Source: an uncultured Oscillospiraceae bacterium
Lineage (GTDB): Bacteria; Bacillota; Clostridia; Oscillospirales; Ruminococcaceae
Direction: 5' to 3'
Assembly (NCBI GenBank): GCA_934488695.1
Contig: CAKSSH010000067.1
Location: 1-5,685 of the forward strand
DNA: 5,685 nucleotides
The notes beneath the pieces were generated by a model, which saw only the letters and a list, made by a program, of their open reading frames with translations, searched no databases and had not been told where the DNA came from. Of this stretch, positions 1-5,685 are shown in pieces. Within the stretch, counting starts at the first letter, position 1. Each line of letters opens with the position of its first letter. Position numbers and translations under genes: made by a program.

Positions 1-119
1 CCCATCCCAGTCCGCTTTCGGCCTACAACGGTTTTTTCGGGTGCCGTCATTTTTCAAAAGCCAATGATTTTCTTTGTAAAAATGCTATTGAGCCGATCAA
101 CTGGCAAATTAATTCCTGA
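1..119 (+). CDS. ung: Uracil-DNA glycosylase, C-terminal fragment (5' end outside window)
   Basis: This is the end of a family 1 uracil-DNA glycosylase, which removes uracil from DNA to start base excision repair. The reading frame begins at base 3 (bases 1-2 finish a codon that starts outside the window) and gives 38 residues before TGA at 117-119. The visible part opens with HPSPLSAYNGFFGCRHFSKA. It contains the family's HPSPLS(A) loop, whose His is catalytic and whose Leu inserts into the DNA helix, and the following GFFG segment. The tail EPINWQI matches the usual C-terminal 'PIDW' strand. Full-length family members are about 220-230 residues, so most of the gene lies upstream. The stop sits 36 nt before the next gene with no terminator between them, so the two are probably co-transcribed. 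The fragment is too short for automatic ORF calling but the match is very distinctive. Confidence 0.93.
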   Translation, partial: HPSPLSAYNGFFGCRHFSKANDFLCKNAIEPINWQINS

Positions 120-135
120 CTGTTTGGGGCATGAT

Positions 136-152
136 AACACCGAGGAGGTGTT
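136..152 (+). promoter_or_regulatory. Strong Shine-Dalgarno of the PBP gene, embedded in a small inverted repeat
   Basis: AGGAGGTG at 143-150 lies 5 nt before the ATG at 156 and fixes that start. The same bases form a perfect 6-bp inverted repeat: AACACC (136-141), loop GAGGA (142-146), GGTGTT (147-152). If the RNA folds this way, half of the Shine-Dalgarno is in the loop and half in the stem. The site itself is certain; a regulatory role of the hairpin is inference, and a 6-bp stem could be chance. Confidence 0.75.
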
Positions 153-155
153 CTC

Positions 156-1772
156 ATGTCCCGTTTTTTTGCCCGAATCGTTTTTTTGTTTTCTTGTATG
201 CTTTTTACGTTGGGGCTGCTTGTCTTTCGGCTGTTTTCATTAGCGCAAAATTCTTCGGTGTTGGCCGCTGCGCAAAATGCCAACAGCTACCGTGTCGTAC
301 TGGACAAAAGCCGCGGTTGCATTTACGACCGCGAGCTTTCCCCGCTTGTTTGTGCCGAAAAAGTGTACAAGGTGGCCGTGCTGCCGTCTTTGCAAAGCAA
401 AGCCTACCTGCACCGAGCTCTGCCGGCGGCGGAATTTTCAAAAATTGAGGGACGATTTTCCGCGGGAAAGCCTTTTGTCTTTGAAACCGATCGGTTTATT
501 TCGGAAAGTCAGGACGTTAAGGTCTTTCTTGTCCGAAAACGGTATGCGCAGACGCCGCTTGCCGTCCACCTTATCGGCTATTGCGATGGCGAGCTGGCTC
601 ACGGCGTCGCCGGCATAGAAAAGGCATACGACTCCGTTCTCGGCGCTCAAGGCGCTTCCCTGTCGCTGCGCTATCCGATCGATGCGGCGGGGCGCGCATT
701 GTCCGGCTCGGAGCCGACTGTTCTGAAGGAAGGCGACAATACAGCGGGCGTCGTTTTGACCCTGTCTCAAAAAATCCAGACTATTGCACAATCTGCCGCT
801 CGATTGCTGCCCGGAAAAGGCAGTATCCTTGTCTGCGACGTGCAGAACGGCGATATTTTGGCCGGCGTCAGTCTTCCCGAATACAAGCGTGATAATATTG
901 CCGCCAGCATTGCCTCGGGCGACGGCGCACTGCTCAACCGCAATCTGTGTGCATATAATATCGGCTCTACTTTTAAAATTGCTGTGTGTGCTGCCGCCCT
1001 TTCCCGCGGGATCTCGCCATCTTTTTCCAACACCTGCAACGGCGCCATGGCCGTGGATGGATTGTTGTTTCATTGTCACAAGCAAACGGGGCACGGTTTT
1101 CAAACCATGCAAACCGCATTTGCAAATTCCTGCAACCCCTACTTTATTAAGCTGGGGCTTTCGGTGGGCAAGGAACGTCTTTTGAGCACCGCCGCGGCAC
1201 TGGGGCTGGGCAGTCCCATCGAGCTTTGCGACAACATGACCGTTCCGAGCGGCAATTTGCCCGCCGTCGACGAGCTTACCGGCAAAAGCGACCTTGCAAA
1301 TGTCAGCTTCGGTCAAGGCTCTCTTCTGGCGACTCCGGTGCATATTGCCAAAATGATTAGTATTGTCGCCAACGGCGGATTGTTGGTGGAACCACGCCTT
1401 GTCCGCGGAATCTTGTCGCAGGATAAAACGCTCATCGAAACTGAAAAGCCCGTCGAAAACGTTCGGGTGCTGAGCGCACAAGTTGCAGCGCAGCTGCGTT
1501 CCTTTATGATTTACACCGTCGAAAACGGTACCGGACGTTCTGCAAAGCCTTGTGCTCTTGGGGCCGGTGGTAAAACAGCCTCGGCCGAAACCGGGTGGTC
1601 TCAAAACGGCCAAACCATGGTACAGGCATGGTTTTCCGGCTTTTACCCCGCCGAAAAGCCGCAATACGCCATTGTCGTTCTCTGTGAAGGCGGAAATTCC
1701 GGCGCCGCAAGCTGTGCCCCGGCGTTTCGCGAAATTTGCAACGGGCTTTATAAGGGTGGATTTTGCTCTTAA
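156..1772 (+). CDS. Class B penicillin-binding protein (SpoVD/FtsI-like transpeptidase)
   Basis: A 538-residue D,D-transpeptidase expected to cross-link peptidoglycan stem peptides on the outer face of the membrane. Residues 1-6 are short and basic, and about 8-28 form one hydrophobic anchor. RGCIYDR (53-59) is the class B pedestal motif RGxIxDR. Residues about 135-175 (HLIGYCDGELAHGVAGIEKA and following) match the dimerisation-domain pattern of SpoVD/FtsI relatives. The transpeptidase domain spans about 200-530. It has the nucleophile motif STFK (Ser271, Lys274), SCN (325-327), the SFGQGSLLATP segment, and GGKTASAETG, where the third motif is KTA (473-475) rather than KTG. The usual Pro before GS of the first motif is Ile here (NIGSTFK). 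There is no PASTA domain, and the protein is shorter than B. subtilis SpoVD (about 645 residues). The start is set by a strong ribosome binding site. It is probably transcribed with ung. Whether it serves division, elongation or sporulation cannot be told from sequence alone. Confidence 0.92.
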   Translation: MSRFFARIVFLFSCMLFTLGLLVFRLFSLAQNSSVLAAAQNANSYRVVLDKSRGCIYDRELSPLVCAEKVYKVAVLPSLQSKAYLHRALPAAEFSKIEGRFSAGKPFVFETDRFISESQDVKVFLVRKRYAQTPLAVHLIGYCDGELAHGVAGIEKAYDSVLGAQGASLSLRYPIDAAGRALSGSEPTVLKEGDNTAGVVLTLSQKIQTIAQSAARLLPGKGSILVCDVQNGDILAGVSLPEYKRDNIAASIASGDGALLNRNLCAYNIGSTFKIAVCAAALSRGISPSFSNTCNGAMAVDGLLFHCHKQTGHGFQTMQTAFANSCNPYFIKLGLSVGKERLLSTAAALGLGSPIELCDNMTVPSGNLPAVDELTGKSDLANVSFGQGSLLATPVHIAKMISIVANGGLLVEPRLVRGILSQDKTLIETEKPVENVRVLSAQVAAQLRSFMIYTVENGTGRSAKPCALGAGGKTASAETGWSQNGQTMVQAWFSGFYPAEKPQYAIVVLCEGGNSGAASCAPAFREICNGLYKGGFCS

Positions 1773-1779
1773 TTTTCGA

Positions 1780-1808
1780 TTGACAAAAAAAGGAACCTGT
1801 GTTATAAT
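1780..1808 (+). promoter_or_regulatory. Consensus housekeeping (sigma-A/sigma-70) promoter for the alaS operon
   Basis: TTGACA at 1780-1785 and TATAAT at 1803-1808 are both perfect hexamers separated by the optimal 17 bp. A TG at 1800-1801 adds an extended -10 element. The expected start of transcription is about 1814-1818, just before the first conserved bases of the T-box leader. The -35 box begins only 8 nt after the stop codon of the PBP gene. I see no intrinsic terminator between the PBP gene and this promoter. Confidence 0.93.
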
Positions 1809-1913
1809 TTTTAAAAAGCAATGACGGGAAGAGAGCCTCGGCTATCCGAAAGAGAACGGTGCCTGCCCTTTATCGGCTGTGCTGAAAGCGCCGCAGGAGT
1901 AAGCAAGGCTTAT

Positions 1914-1916
1914 GCC
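1914..1916 (+). promoter_or_regulatory. T-box specifier codon GCC (alanine)
   Basis: GCC lies in the unpaired 3' side of the Stem I specifier loop (1911-1918) and is followed by A1917, the usual purine after a specifier. It would pair with the GGC anticodon of tRNA-Ala. The assignment rests on the flanking Stem I pairings and on the alaS gene downstream. Other in-frame triplets in the loop are not favoured by the alignment to known leaders. Confidence 0.85.
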
Positions 1917-2029
1917 ATCCCCGAGCTGCAATGTGACGAACATTGCCGCAGCACAGCGTTACGGGCGCATCCTTTCGGATTGAGCGGCGCAGATCATGCG
2001 CAATTTGGGTGGTACCGCGGTAGGGTTTT

Positions 2030-2068
2030 CCTGTCGTCCCTGTTTTGGGGCGACAGGTTTATTTTTTT
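2030..2068 (+). terminator. Intrinsic attenuator of the T-box leader (competes with antiterminator)
   Basis: CCTGTCGTCCC (2030-2040) pairs over 11 positions (one G-U) with GGGGCGACAGG (2047-2057) around a TGTTTT loop. The run TTTATTTTTTT (2058-2068) follows. The 5' arm is shared with the antiterminator. In that alternative fold GGG 2007-2009 pairs with CCC 2038-2040 and GCGG 2017-2020 with TCGT 2034-2037, leaving the TGGTACC bulge (2010-2016) that binds the tRNA acceptor end. Uncharged tRNA-Ala should favour the antiterminator, and charged tRNA should leave this terminator to form. Confidence 0.94.
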
Positions 2069-2074
2069 AAAGAA

Positions 2075-2079
2075 AGAGG
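2075..2079 (+). promoter_or_regulatory. Ribosome binding site that decides the alaS start
   Basis: AGAGG lies 10 nt before the ATG at 2090, just downstream of the attenuator T-run. The reading frame stays open upstream to a TTG at 2045, but that codon lies inside the terminator hairpin and has no Shine-Dalgarno. The ATG at 2090, giving MEWTGLNELREKF, is the expected AlaRS N-terminus. Confidence 0.8.
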
Positions 2080-2089
2080 TTTTCTTTGC

Positions 2090-4735
2090 ATGGAATGGAC
2101 GGGACTGAATGAGCTTCGGGAAAAGTTTCTGACCTTTTTTGAGGGCAAAGCGCACAAAAGGCTTTCCAGCTTTCCGCTGGTACCGATCGACGACAACAGT
2201 CTGCTTTTGATAAACTCGGGGATGGCCCCTTTAAAAAAGTATTTTCTCGGGCAGGCAACGCCTCCTGCAAAACGGGTGACAACCTGCCAAAAATGTATCC
2301 GCACGCCGGATATTGAGCGTGTCGGAAAGACCTCTCGTCACGGCACTTTCTTTGAAATGCTGGGCAATTTTTCGTTTGGCGATTATTTCAAGCATGAGGT
2401 CACTGCCTGGGCATGGGAATTTATTACACAGGAGCTGAAAATTCCTGTCGACCGTATTTGGGTCTCGGTTTATGAAAAGGACGATGAGGCGATCGATATT
2501 TGGGTCAATGAGGTCGGGGTTGCGCGGGACCGAATTGTCCGTCTCGGTCGCGAGGATAATTTTTGGGAAATCGGCGCAGGGCCTTGCGGCCCCTGCTCGG
2601 AGATATATTTTGACCGCGGCGAGCAGTATGGCTGCGGAAAGAAGGATTGTGCCGTCGGCTGTGACTGCGACCGGTATGTCGAATTCTGGAATTTGGTTTT
2701 CTCTCAATACAACTCTGACGGAAACGGGCACTATACGCCCATGGAGCACCCCAACATTGACACCGGTATGGGATTGGAGCGCCTTGCCTGTATTATGCAG
2801 GGAGTGGACAACCTTTTTGAAGTGGACACCGTTCAAAACATCATGCAGCACATATGCCGTATTGCCGATGTTCCTTATAAATCCAACGAAAAAACAGACG
2901 TGTCTCTTCGCATTATCACCGACCATATTCGCAGCACCACCTTTATGGTGGGCGACGGTGTGATTCCCTCCAACGAGGGTCGTGGATATGTGCTGCGGCG
3001 TCTCCTTCGCCGGGCCGCCTGTCACGGTCGATTGCTCGGAATCCGACGTCCCTTCCTGTATGAGGTGGTGGATACCGTTATTTCCGAAAACAAAACTGCC
3101 TATCCCGAGCTTTTAGCCAAAGCGGACTACATCAAAAAAATCGTTGAAGCCGAAGAGGACAGCTTTGCAAAAACGATTGACCGCGGCATGGAACTGCTGG
3201 ACAATCTCATACAAAAGCAGCTGAACGCCGGCACGGCCGTTTTTCCGGGCGATGCCGCTTTCAAGCTTTATGATACCTGCGGGTTCCCCATTGACTTGAC
3301 GCGGGAAATTGTCGGAGAAAAAGGCCTCACGGTAGATGAGGAGGCTTTTTCGGGTCTTATGCAGCAGCAGCGCGAACAAGCGCGCCGCGCGCGAGAGCAA
3401 ATGGATGTGCTCGGTTGGGTGGAGACCGAAATCGACGGAATTGCCGATATTCAAACCCCCTTCTGCGGCTATGACACGCTGCAATGTGACAGCGTTGTCC
3501 GCGGTATTGTCTGCGACGGCAAGCTCCTGTCGACCGTCTCAACCGGTCAAGCGGTTTCCCTGCTTTTGGAGCCGACACCGTTCTACGCCGAAAGCGGCGG
3601 CCAAGCAGCCGACCGAGGCACGGTTTGCTGCAACGATGCAACTGTTGAAATTCGGGACTGCAAGAAAGATAAAAACGGTCGTTTTTTTGCAAACGGTGTT
3701 GTGCTTTCCGGATCCTTGCCTGTCGGATGCACCGCCATTTCTTCTGTGGACGTTGAACACCGAAAAGCTGTTATGCGCAACCACACCGCCGCTCATCTTT
3801 TGCAAGCGGCATTGCAAAAGGTTCTCGGCGCCCACGTCCGTCAGGCCGGACAACTGGTGGATGACACCCGTATGCGCTTTGATTTTTCGCATTTTTCTGC
3901 TTTAAGTCCCAAAGAGCTTTTGGAGGTTGAGGATGCAGTCAATGCCGTAATTTTGGACGCGCTGCCGGTAACGATTGAAAATATGTCGTTGGAGGAAGCA
4001 CGAAAAAGCGGCGCCATGGCACTGTTTTCCGAAAAATACGCCGACACCGTCCGGGTAGTCTCCGTCGGCGATTTCTCCAAAGAGCTGTGCGGCGGAACAC
4101 ATGTTGAAAACACGGCGCAAATCGGTCTTTTCAAAATAATCAGCGAAACCTCGGCCGCATCCGGCGTTCGCCGAATCGAAGCAGTGACCGGCCGAAACCT
4201 GCTTTTGTACCTTCGCCAAAATCTTTCGTTGCTGGATCGCTCCGCCCACGCACTTAAGCTGGCCGGGCCGCAAGAGCTGGATGTGAAAATCACACAGCTT
4301 TCCGAGCAGCTTCACCAAAAAGAAAAAGAAGTTGAACGACTGACTCAAAAAATCGCTGCAGCACAGCAAAACAGCCTTTCCCAAAACGCTGAAGACATCG
4401 GCCGGCTGCATTTTATTTGCAAGCGAGTAGACCAGCTAAAGCCCGATGCACTGCGCAAGCTTTCCGATGAGCTGAGGGATCGTGACGACCTTGTCGTTGC
4501 CGTTTTGATAAGCGACGATGGCGTCAAAGGCAACATCTGTGTTTGCTGCGGCAAACAGGCGGTTTTGCTGGGCGCGCACGCCGGCAACATTGCCAGAGCG
4601 GCCGCGCAGGCAGCCGGCGGCAGCGGCGGCGGCCGCCCGGACAGTGCCATGGCCGGTTTCAAGGATCTTGCCGCCGCCGATGAATGTGCAAAAGCCGCGC
4701 GCAACGCTGTTGCAGCATTGGCCGACTCAAAATAA
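2090..4735 (+). CDS. alaS: Alanyl-tRNA synthetase
   Basis: A class II aminoacyl-tRNA synthetase of 881 residues (family norm about 870-880). It attaches alanine to tRNA-Ala in the cytoplasm and clears mischarged Ser/Gly-tRNA-Ala. The catalytic domain (about 1-240) shows class II motif 2, RHGTFFEMLGNFSFGDYFK (83-101), the GPCGPCSEIYFD stretch (164-175) and motif 3, DTGMGLER (224-231). A cysteine-rich insert with Cys182, 187, 191 and 193 lies between them and may bind metal. The tRNA-recognition helical region follows (about 240-450). The editing domain has the zinc ligands HTAAH (565-569) and CGGTH (667-671), one position off E. coli His564/His568/Cys666/His670, and Gln585. Residues about 730-762 look like a coiled coil leading to the C-Ala/DHHA1 domain, which carries the Gly-rich GGSGGGRPDSAMAGF (843-857). 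All catalytic and editing residues I can check are intact. Expression is governed by the T-box leader upstream. The stop is 22 nt before the HIT gene, indicating an operon. Confidence 0.99.
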   Translation: MEWTGLNELREKFLTFFEGKAHKRLSSFPLVPIDDNSLLLINSGMAPLKKYFLGQATPPAKRVTTCQKCIRTPDIERVGKTSRHGTFFEMLGNFSFGDYFKHEVTAWAWEFITQELKIPVDRIWVSVYEKDDEAIDIWVNEVGVARDRIVRLGREDNFWEIGAGPCGPCSEIYFDRGEQYGCGKKDCAVGCDCDRYVEFWNLVFSQYNSDGNGHYTPMEHPNIDTGMGLERLACIMQGVDNLFEVDTVQNIMQHICRIADVPYKSNEKTDVSLRIITDHIRSTTFMVGDGVIPSNEGRGYVLRRLLRRAACHGRLLGIRRPFLYEVVDTVISENKTAYPELLAKADYIKKIVEAEEDSFAKTIDRGMELLDNLIQKQLNAGTAVFPGDAAFKLYDTCGFPIDLTREIVGEKGLTVDEEAFSGLMQQQREQARRAREQMDVLGWVETEIDGIADIQTPFCGYDTLQCDSVVRGIVCDGKLLSTVSTGQAVSLLLEPTPFYAESGGQAADRGTVCCNDATVEIRDCKKDKNGRFFANGVVLSGSLPVGCTAISSVDVEHRKAVMRNHTAAHLLQAALQKVLGAHVRQAGQLVDDTRMRFDFSHFSALSPKELLEVEDAVNAVILDALPVTIENMSLEEARKSGAMALFSEKYADTVRVVSVGDFSKELCGGTHVENTAQIGLFKIISETSAASGVRRIEAVTGRNLLLYLRQNLSLLDRSAHALKLAGPQELDVKITQLSEQLHQKEKEVERLTQKIAAAQQNSLSQNAEDIGRLHFICKRVDQLKPDALRKLSDELRDRDDLVVAVLISDDGVKGNICVCCGKQAVLLGAHAGNIARAAAQAAGGSGGGRPDSAMAGFKDLAAADECAKAARNAVAALADSK

Positions 4736-4757
4736 ATCATATAAAGGAGGCTTTTCT

Positions 4758-5096
4758 ATGGATTGTATCTTTTGTAAAATCGCATCCGGCGAGATTCCGA
4801 CGCAGTGCCTTTATGAGGATGATCGTGTCATTGCCTTTAAGGACCTGTCGCCACAGGCGCCGATTCATTTTTTGGTTATTCCAAAAGAGCATATTAAAAG
4901 CGCCGCTCAGTTGACGGAAGAGAATGCTGCAATTGTTGCACACATATTCACGGTAATTGCTCAGCTCACCGAAAAACTCGGGCTTAAAAACGGCTACCGT
5001 ATCGTCAACAACTGCGGAAAAGACGGGGGTCAAAGCGTCGAGCACCTACATTTTCATGTACTCGGCGGTAGAATGCTTGCTTGGCCTCCGGGCTGA
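4758..5096 (+). CDS. HIT-family nucleotide-binding hydrolase (HinT/HINT type)
   Basis: A 112-residue histidine-triad protein, the usual size for bacterial HinT. CIFCKI (3-8) and PKEH (42-45) supply the Cys3, Cys6 and His45 zinc-site pattern seen in many HINT proteins. The triad HLHFHVL (96-102) gives His96, His98 and His100, with the middle His98 as the expected nucleophile. The C-terminal GGRMLAWPPG is the HINT-branch signature rather than Fhit or GalT. Known members cleave purine nucleoside phosphoramidates and aminoacyl-adenylates to AMP. The start at 4758 has AAAGGAGG at 4743-4750; the frame is open upstream inside alaS, but no better start exists there. It lies 22 nt after alaS and 40 nt before the PRT gene with no terminator, so it is probably in the T-box-controlled operon. 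Its true substrate cannot be read from the sequence. Confidence 0.96.
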   Translation: MDCIFCKIASGEIPTQCLYEDDRVIAFKDLSPQAPIHFLVIPKEHIKSAAQLTEENAAIVAHIFTVIAQLTEKLGLKNGYRIVNNCGKDGGQSVEHLHFHVLGGRMLAWPPG

Positions 5097-5136
5097 TTTA
5101 AACAGCACTTTCAACAACAAAAAAGGAGCGCTTTTT

Positions 5137-5676
5137 ATGGAAAAGTATTACACGCTGAACGTAGCGGGCTTGCAGCGTCAGCTGCCAATCTGCCCGCTCA
5201 ATGATAAGGTATATATTGCGGGCTTTGTTATGTTTTCCGACGTGGAATTGACGATTGCCTGCGCACGCGACCTGCTGCAGCACGTGCCGGAATACGACAT
5301 CATTGTGACCGCCGAATCCAAAGGGATTCCGCTGGCCTATGAAATGGCTCGCCAATCCGGCAAGAAATATGTTGTTGCGCGAAAAATGTTTAAGCTGTAT
5401 ATGCAAAATCCCATGAAGGTGGACGTCAAATCTATTACGACCGAAAAGCAGCAGACGCTGTTTTTAGACAGTAACGAAGCCGAGTGGCTGCGCGGCAAGC
5501 GCGTACTGATTGTAGACGACGTCATCAGCACCGGCGAATCATTGCATGCGCTGGAAACGCTGGTCCGGGAAGCCGGCGGGCAAATCACCGGCAAAGCCGC
5601 TGTTTTAGCCGAGGGAGACGCTGCCGACCGCGACGATATTGTTTTTCTGGAGAAGCTGCCGCTGTTTTTTGCATAA
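5137..5676 (+). CDS. Type I phosphoribosyltransferase, adenine PRT/PurR-like
   Basis: A 179-residue cytoplasmic type I PRT. The PRPP-binding signature VLIVDDVISTGES is at 123-135, with the hallmark Asp127-Asp128 and the STG loop. The upstream TAESKGIPLAYEMA (58-71) resembles the 'TKGIPLA' loop of PurR-type and APRT-type domains. VVARKMFKLYM (79-89), followed by about 30 residues of flexible-loop region, matches the APRT layout. There is no N-terminal DNA-binding domain, so it is not full-length PurR (about 285 residues). It is slightly longer than typical APRT (about 170). It could salvage adenine, hypoxanthine or xanthine, or act as a PRPP-sensing regulator; the base specificity is not readable. 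The start is fixed by AAGGAG at 5123-5128, 8 nt before the ATG. The frame is open upstream into the HIT gene, but those residues are unrelated. It is probably the third gene of the alaS operon; only 9 bases follow its stop, so a terminator cannot be judged. Confidence 0.9.
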   Translation: MEKYYTLNVAGLQRQLPICPLNDKVYIAGFVMFSDVELTIACARDLLQHVPEYDIIVTAESKGIPLAYEMARQSGKKYVVARKMFKLYMQNPMKVDVKSITTEKQQTLFLDSNEAEWLRGKRVLIVDDVISTGESLHALETLVREAGGQITGKAAVLAEGDAADRDDIVFLEKLPLFFA

Positions 5677-5685
5677 CTATCTTTG

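Larger units (their letters stand above)
1815..2068 (+). promoter_or_regulatory. T-box riboswitch (tRNA-Ala sensing) controlling alaS
   Basis: This 5' leader senses uncharged tRNA and controls transcription by antitermination. Stem I closes with CGGG (1825-1828) against CCCG (1920-1923). Above it lies a specifier loop, then AGCCT (1834-1838) paired with AGGCT (1906-1910), TCC (1845-1847) with GGA (1896-1898), and CGGTGC (1857-1862) with GCGCCG (1888-1893). The specifier triplet is GCC at 1914-1916, an alanine codon followed by A, in the context TATGCCATCCCCGAGC that aligns with the usual T-box 3' side of Stem I. A hairpin follows (CAATGT 1929-1934 with ACATTG 1940-1945), then Stem III (GCGCA 1987-1991 with TGCGC 1997-2001). 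The hallmark GGGTGGTACCGCGG is at 2007-2020. Its TGGT (2010-2013) can pair with an ACCA 3' end, as expected for tRNA-Ala with discriminator A73. The left edge is estimated from the promoter. Both specifier and downstream gene indicate alanine. Confidence 0.96.

Noticed and set aside
105..137. Possible sporulation-type promoter before the PBP gene (CATGATA at 130-136)
   Set aside because: The -10-like match is short, no convincing -35 element sits at the right distance, and transcription would begin inside the Shine-Dalgarno. Co-transcription with ung is simpler.
438..1664. Long minus-strand open frame (408 codons) opposite the PBP gene
   Set aside because: It lies entirely antisense to a gene with clear catalytic motifs, its translation shows no recognisable domain, and it has the low-complexity, Arg/Gly/Cys-rich look of a shadow frame.
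2045..2089. Upstream TTG start that would lengthen AlaRS by 15 residues
   Set aside because: The codon is inside the attenuator hairpin and lacks a Shine-Dalgarno. The added residues do not resemble an AlaRS N-terminus, whereas ATG at 2090 has one upstream.
1821..2108. Plus-strand open frame of 95 codons across the alaS leader
   Set aside because: It covers the T-box stems, the conserved T-box sequence and the terminator, whose base pairing explains the sequence. It has no ribosome binding site and its product resembles nothing.
2231..3025. Minus-strand open frame (264 codons) opposite alaS
   Set aside because: It is antisense to the most conserved part of AlaRS and has no recognisable motif; it is explained by codon bias of the real gene.
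4518..4757. Upstream in-frame extension of the HIT gene into alaS
   Set aside because: The extension overlaps the conserved AlaRS C-terminal domain out of frame. The ATG at 4758 has a perfect ribosome binding site and gives the canonical MDCIFCKI start.
4957..5136. Upstream in-frame extension of the phosphoribosyltransferase into the HIT gene
   Set aside because: It overlaps the histidine triad region in another frame, and ATG 5137 has AAGGAG at proper spacing.
1..5685. Search for mobile elements, CRISPR repeats, tRNA/rRNA genes, and phage or defence genes
   Set aside because: I saw no spaced direct repeats, terminal inverted repeats, transposase or recombinase motifs, or tRNA cloverleaf. 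The window is filled by housekeeping genes and one riboswitch.

Overview
The window reads as ordinary chromosomal DNA of a low-to-mid GC Gram-positive bacterium, most likely a member of the Clostridia (possibly Oscillospirales-like). The reasons are strong AGGAGG-type ribosome binding sites, a T-box riboswitch in front of an alanyl-tRNA synthetase gene, a SpoVD/FtsI-like class B penicillin-binding protein, and an AlaRS with a cysteine-rich insert of the kind I associate with clostridial enzymes. All genes lie on the + strand and coding density is high. The lineage is inferred from protein style only; there is no rRNA or other marker here.

Layout: (1) bases 1-119 hold the last 38 residues of uracil-DNA glycosylase (ung), beginning at its conserved HPSPLSA loop. 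(2) After 36 nt comes a 538-aa class B penicillin-binding protein (156-1772) with an N-terminal membrane anchor. (3) Eight bases after its stop lies a near-perfect housekeeping promoter (TTGACA, 17 bp, TGTTATAAT). It drives a complete tRNA-Ala-sensing T-box leader (about 1815-2068) with a GCC specifier codon, the conserved T-box sequence and an intrinsic attenuator. (4) alaS (2090-4735, 881 aa) follows. (5) Closely spaced behind it are a HinT-type HIT-family protein (4758-5096, 112 aa) and a type I phosphoribosyltransferase of the adenine-PRT/PurR-like kind (5137-5676, 179 aa). No terminator is visible between these three, so they probably form one operon under the T-box.

How it fits together: when uncharged tRNA-Ala accumulates, the T-box leader should antiterminate and raise AlaRS. 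The downstream HIT and PRT genes would rise with it. HinT proteins are known to hydrolyse aminoacyl-adenylates and other nucleoside phosphoramidates, so a link to AlaRS chemistry is plausible but unproven. The PBP and ung belong to an upstream unit concerned with cell-wall synthesis and DNA repair, with no obvious functional connection to alaS.

I found no mobile element, CRISPR array, tRNA or rRNA gene, and no convincing previously undescribed system. The points most worth a second look are the altered KTG motif of the PBP, the hairpin that embeds its ribosome binding site, and the HIT and PRT genes placed under alanine T-box control.
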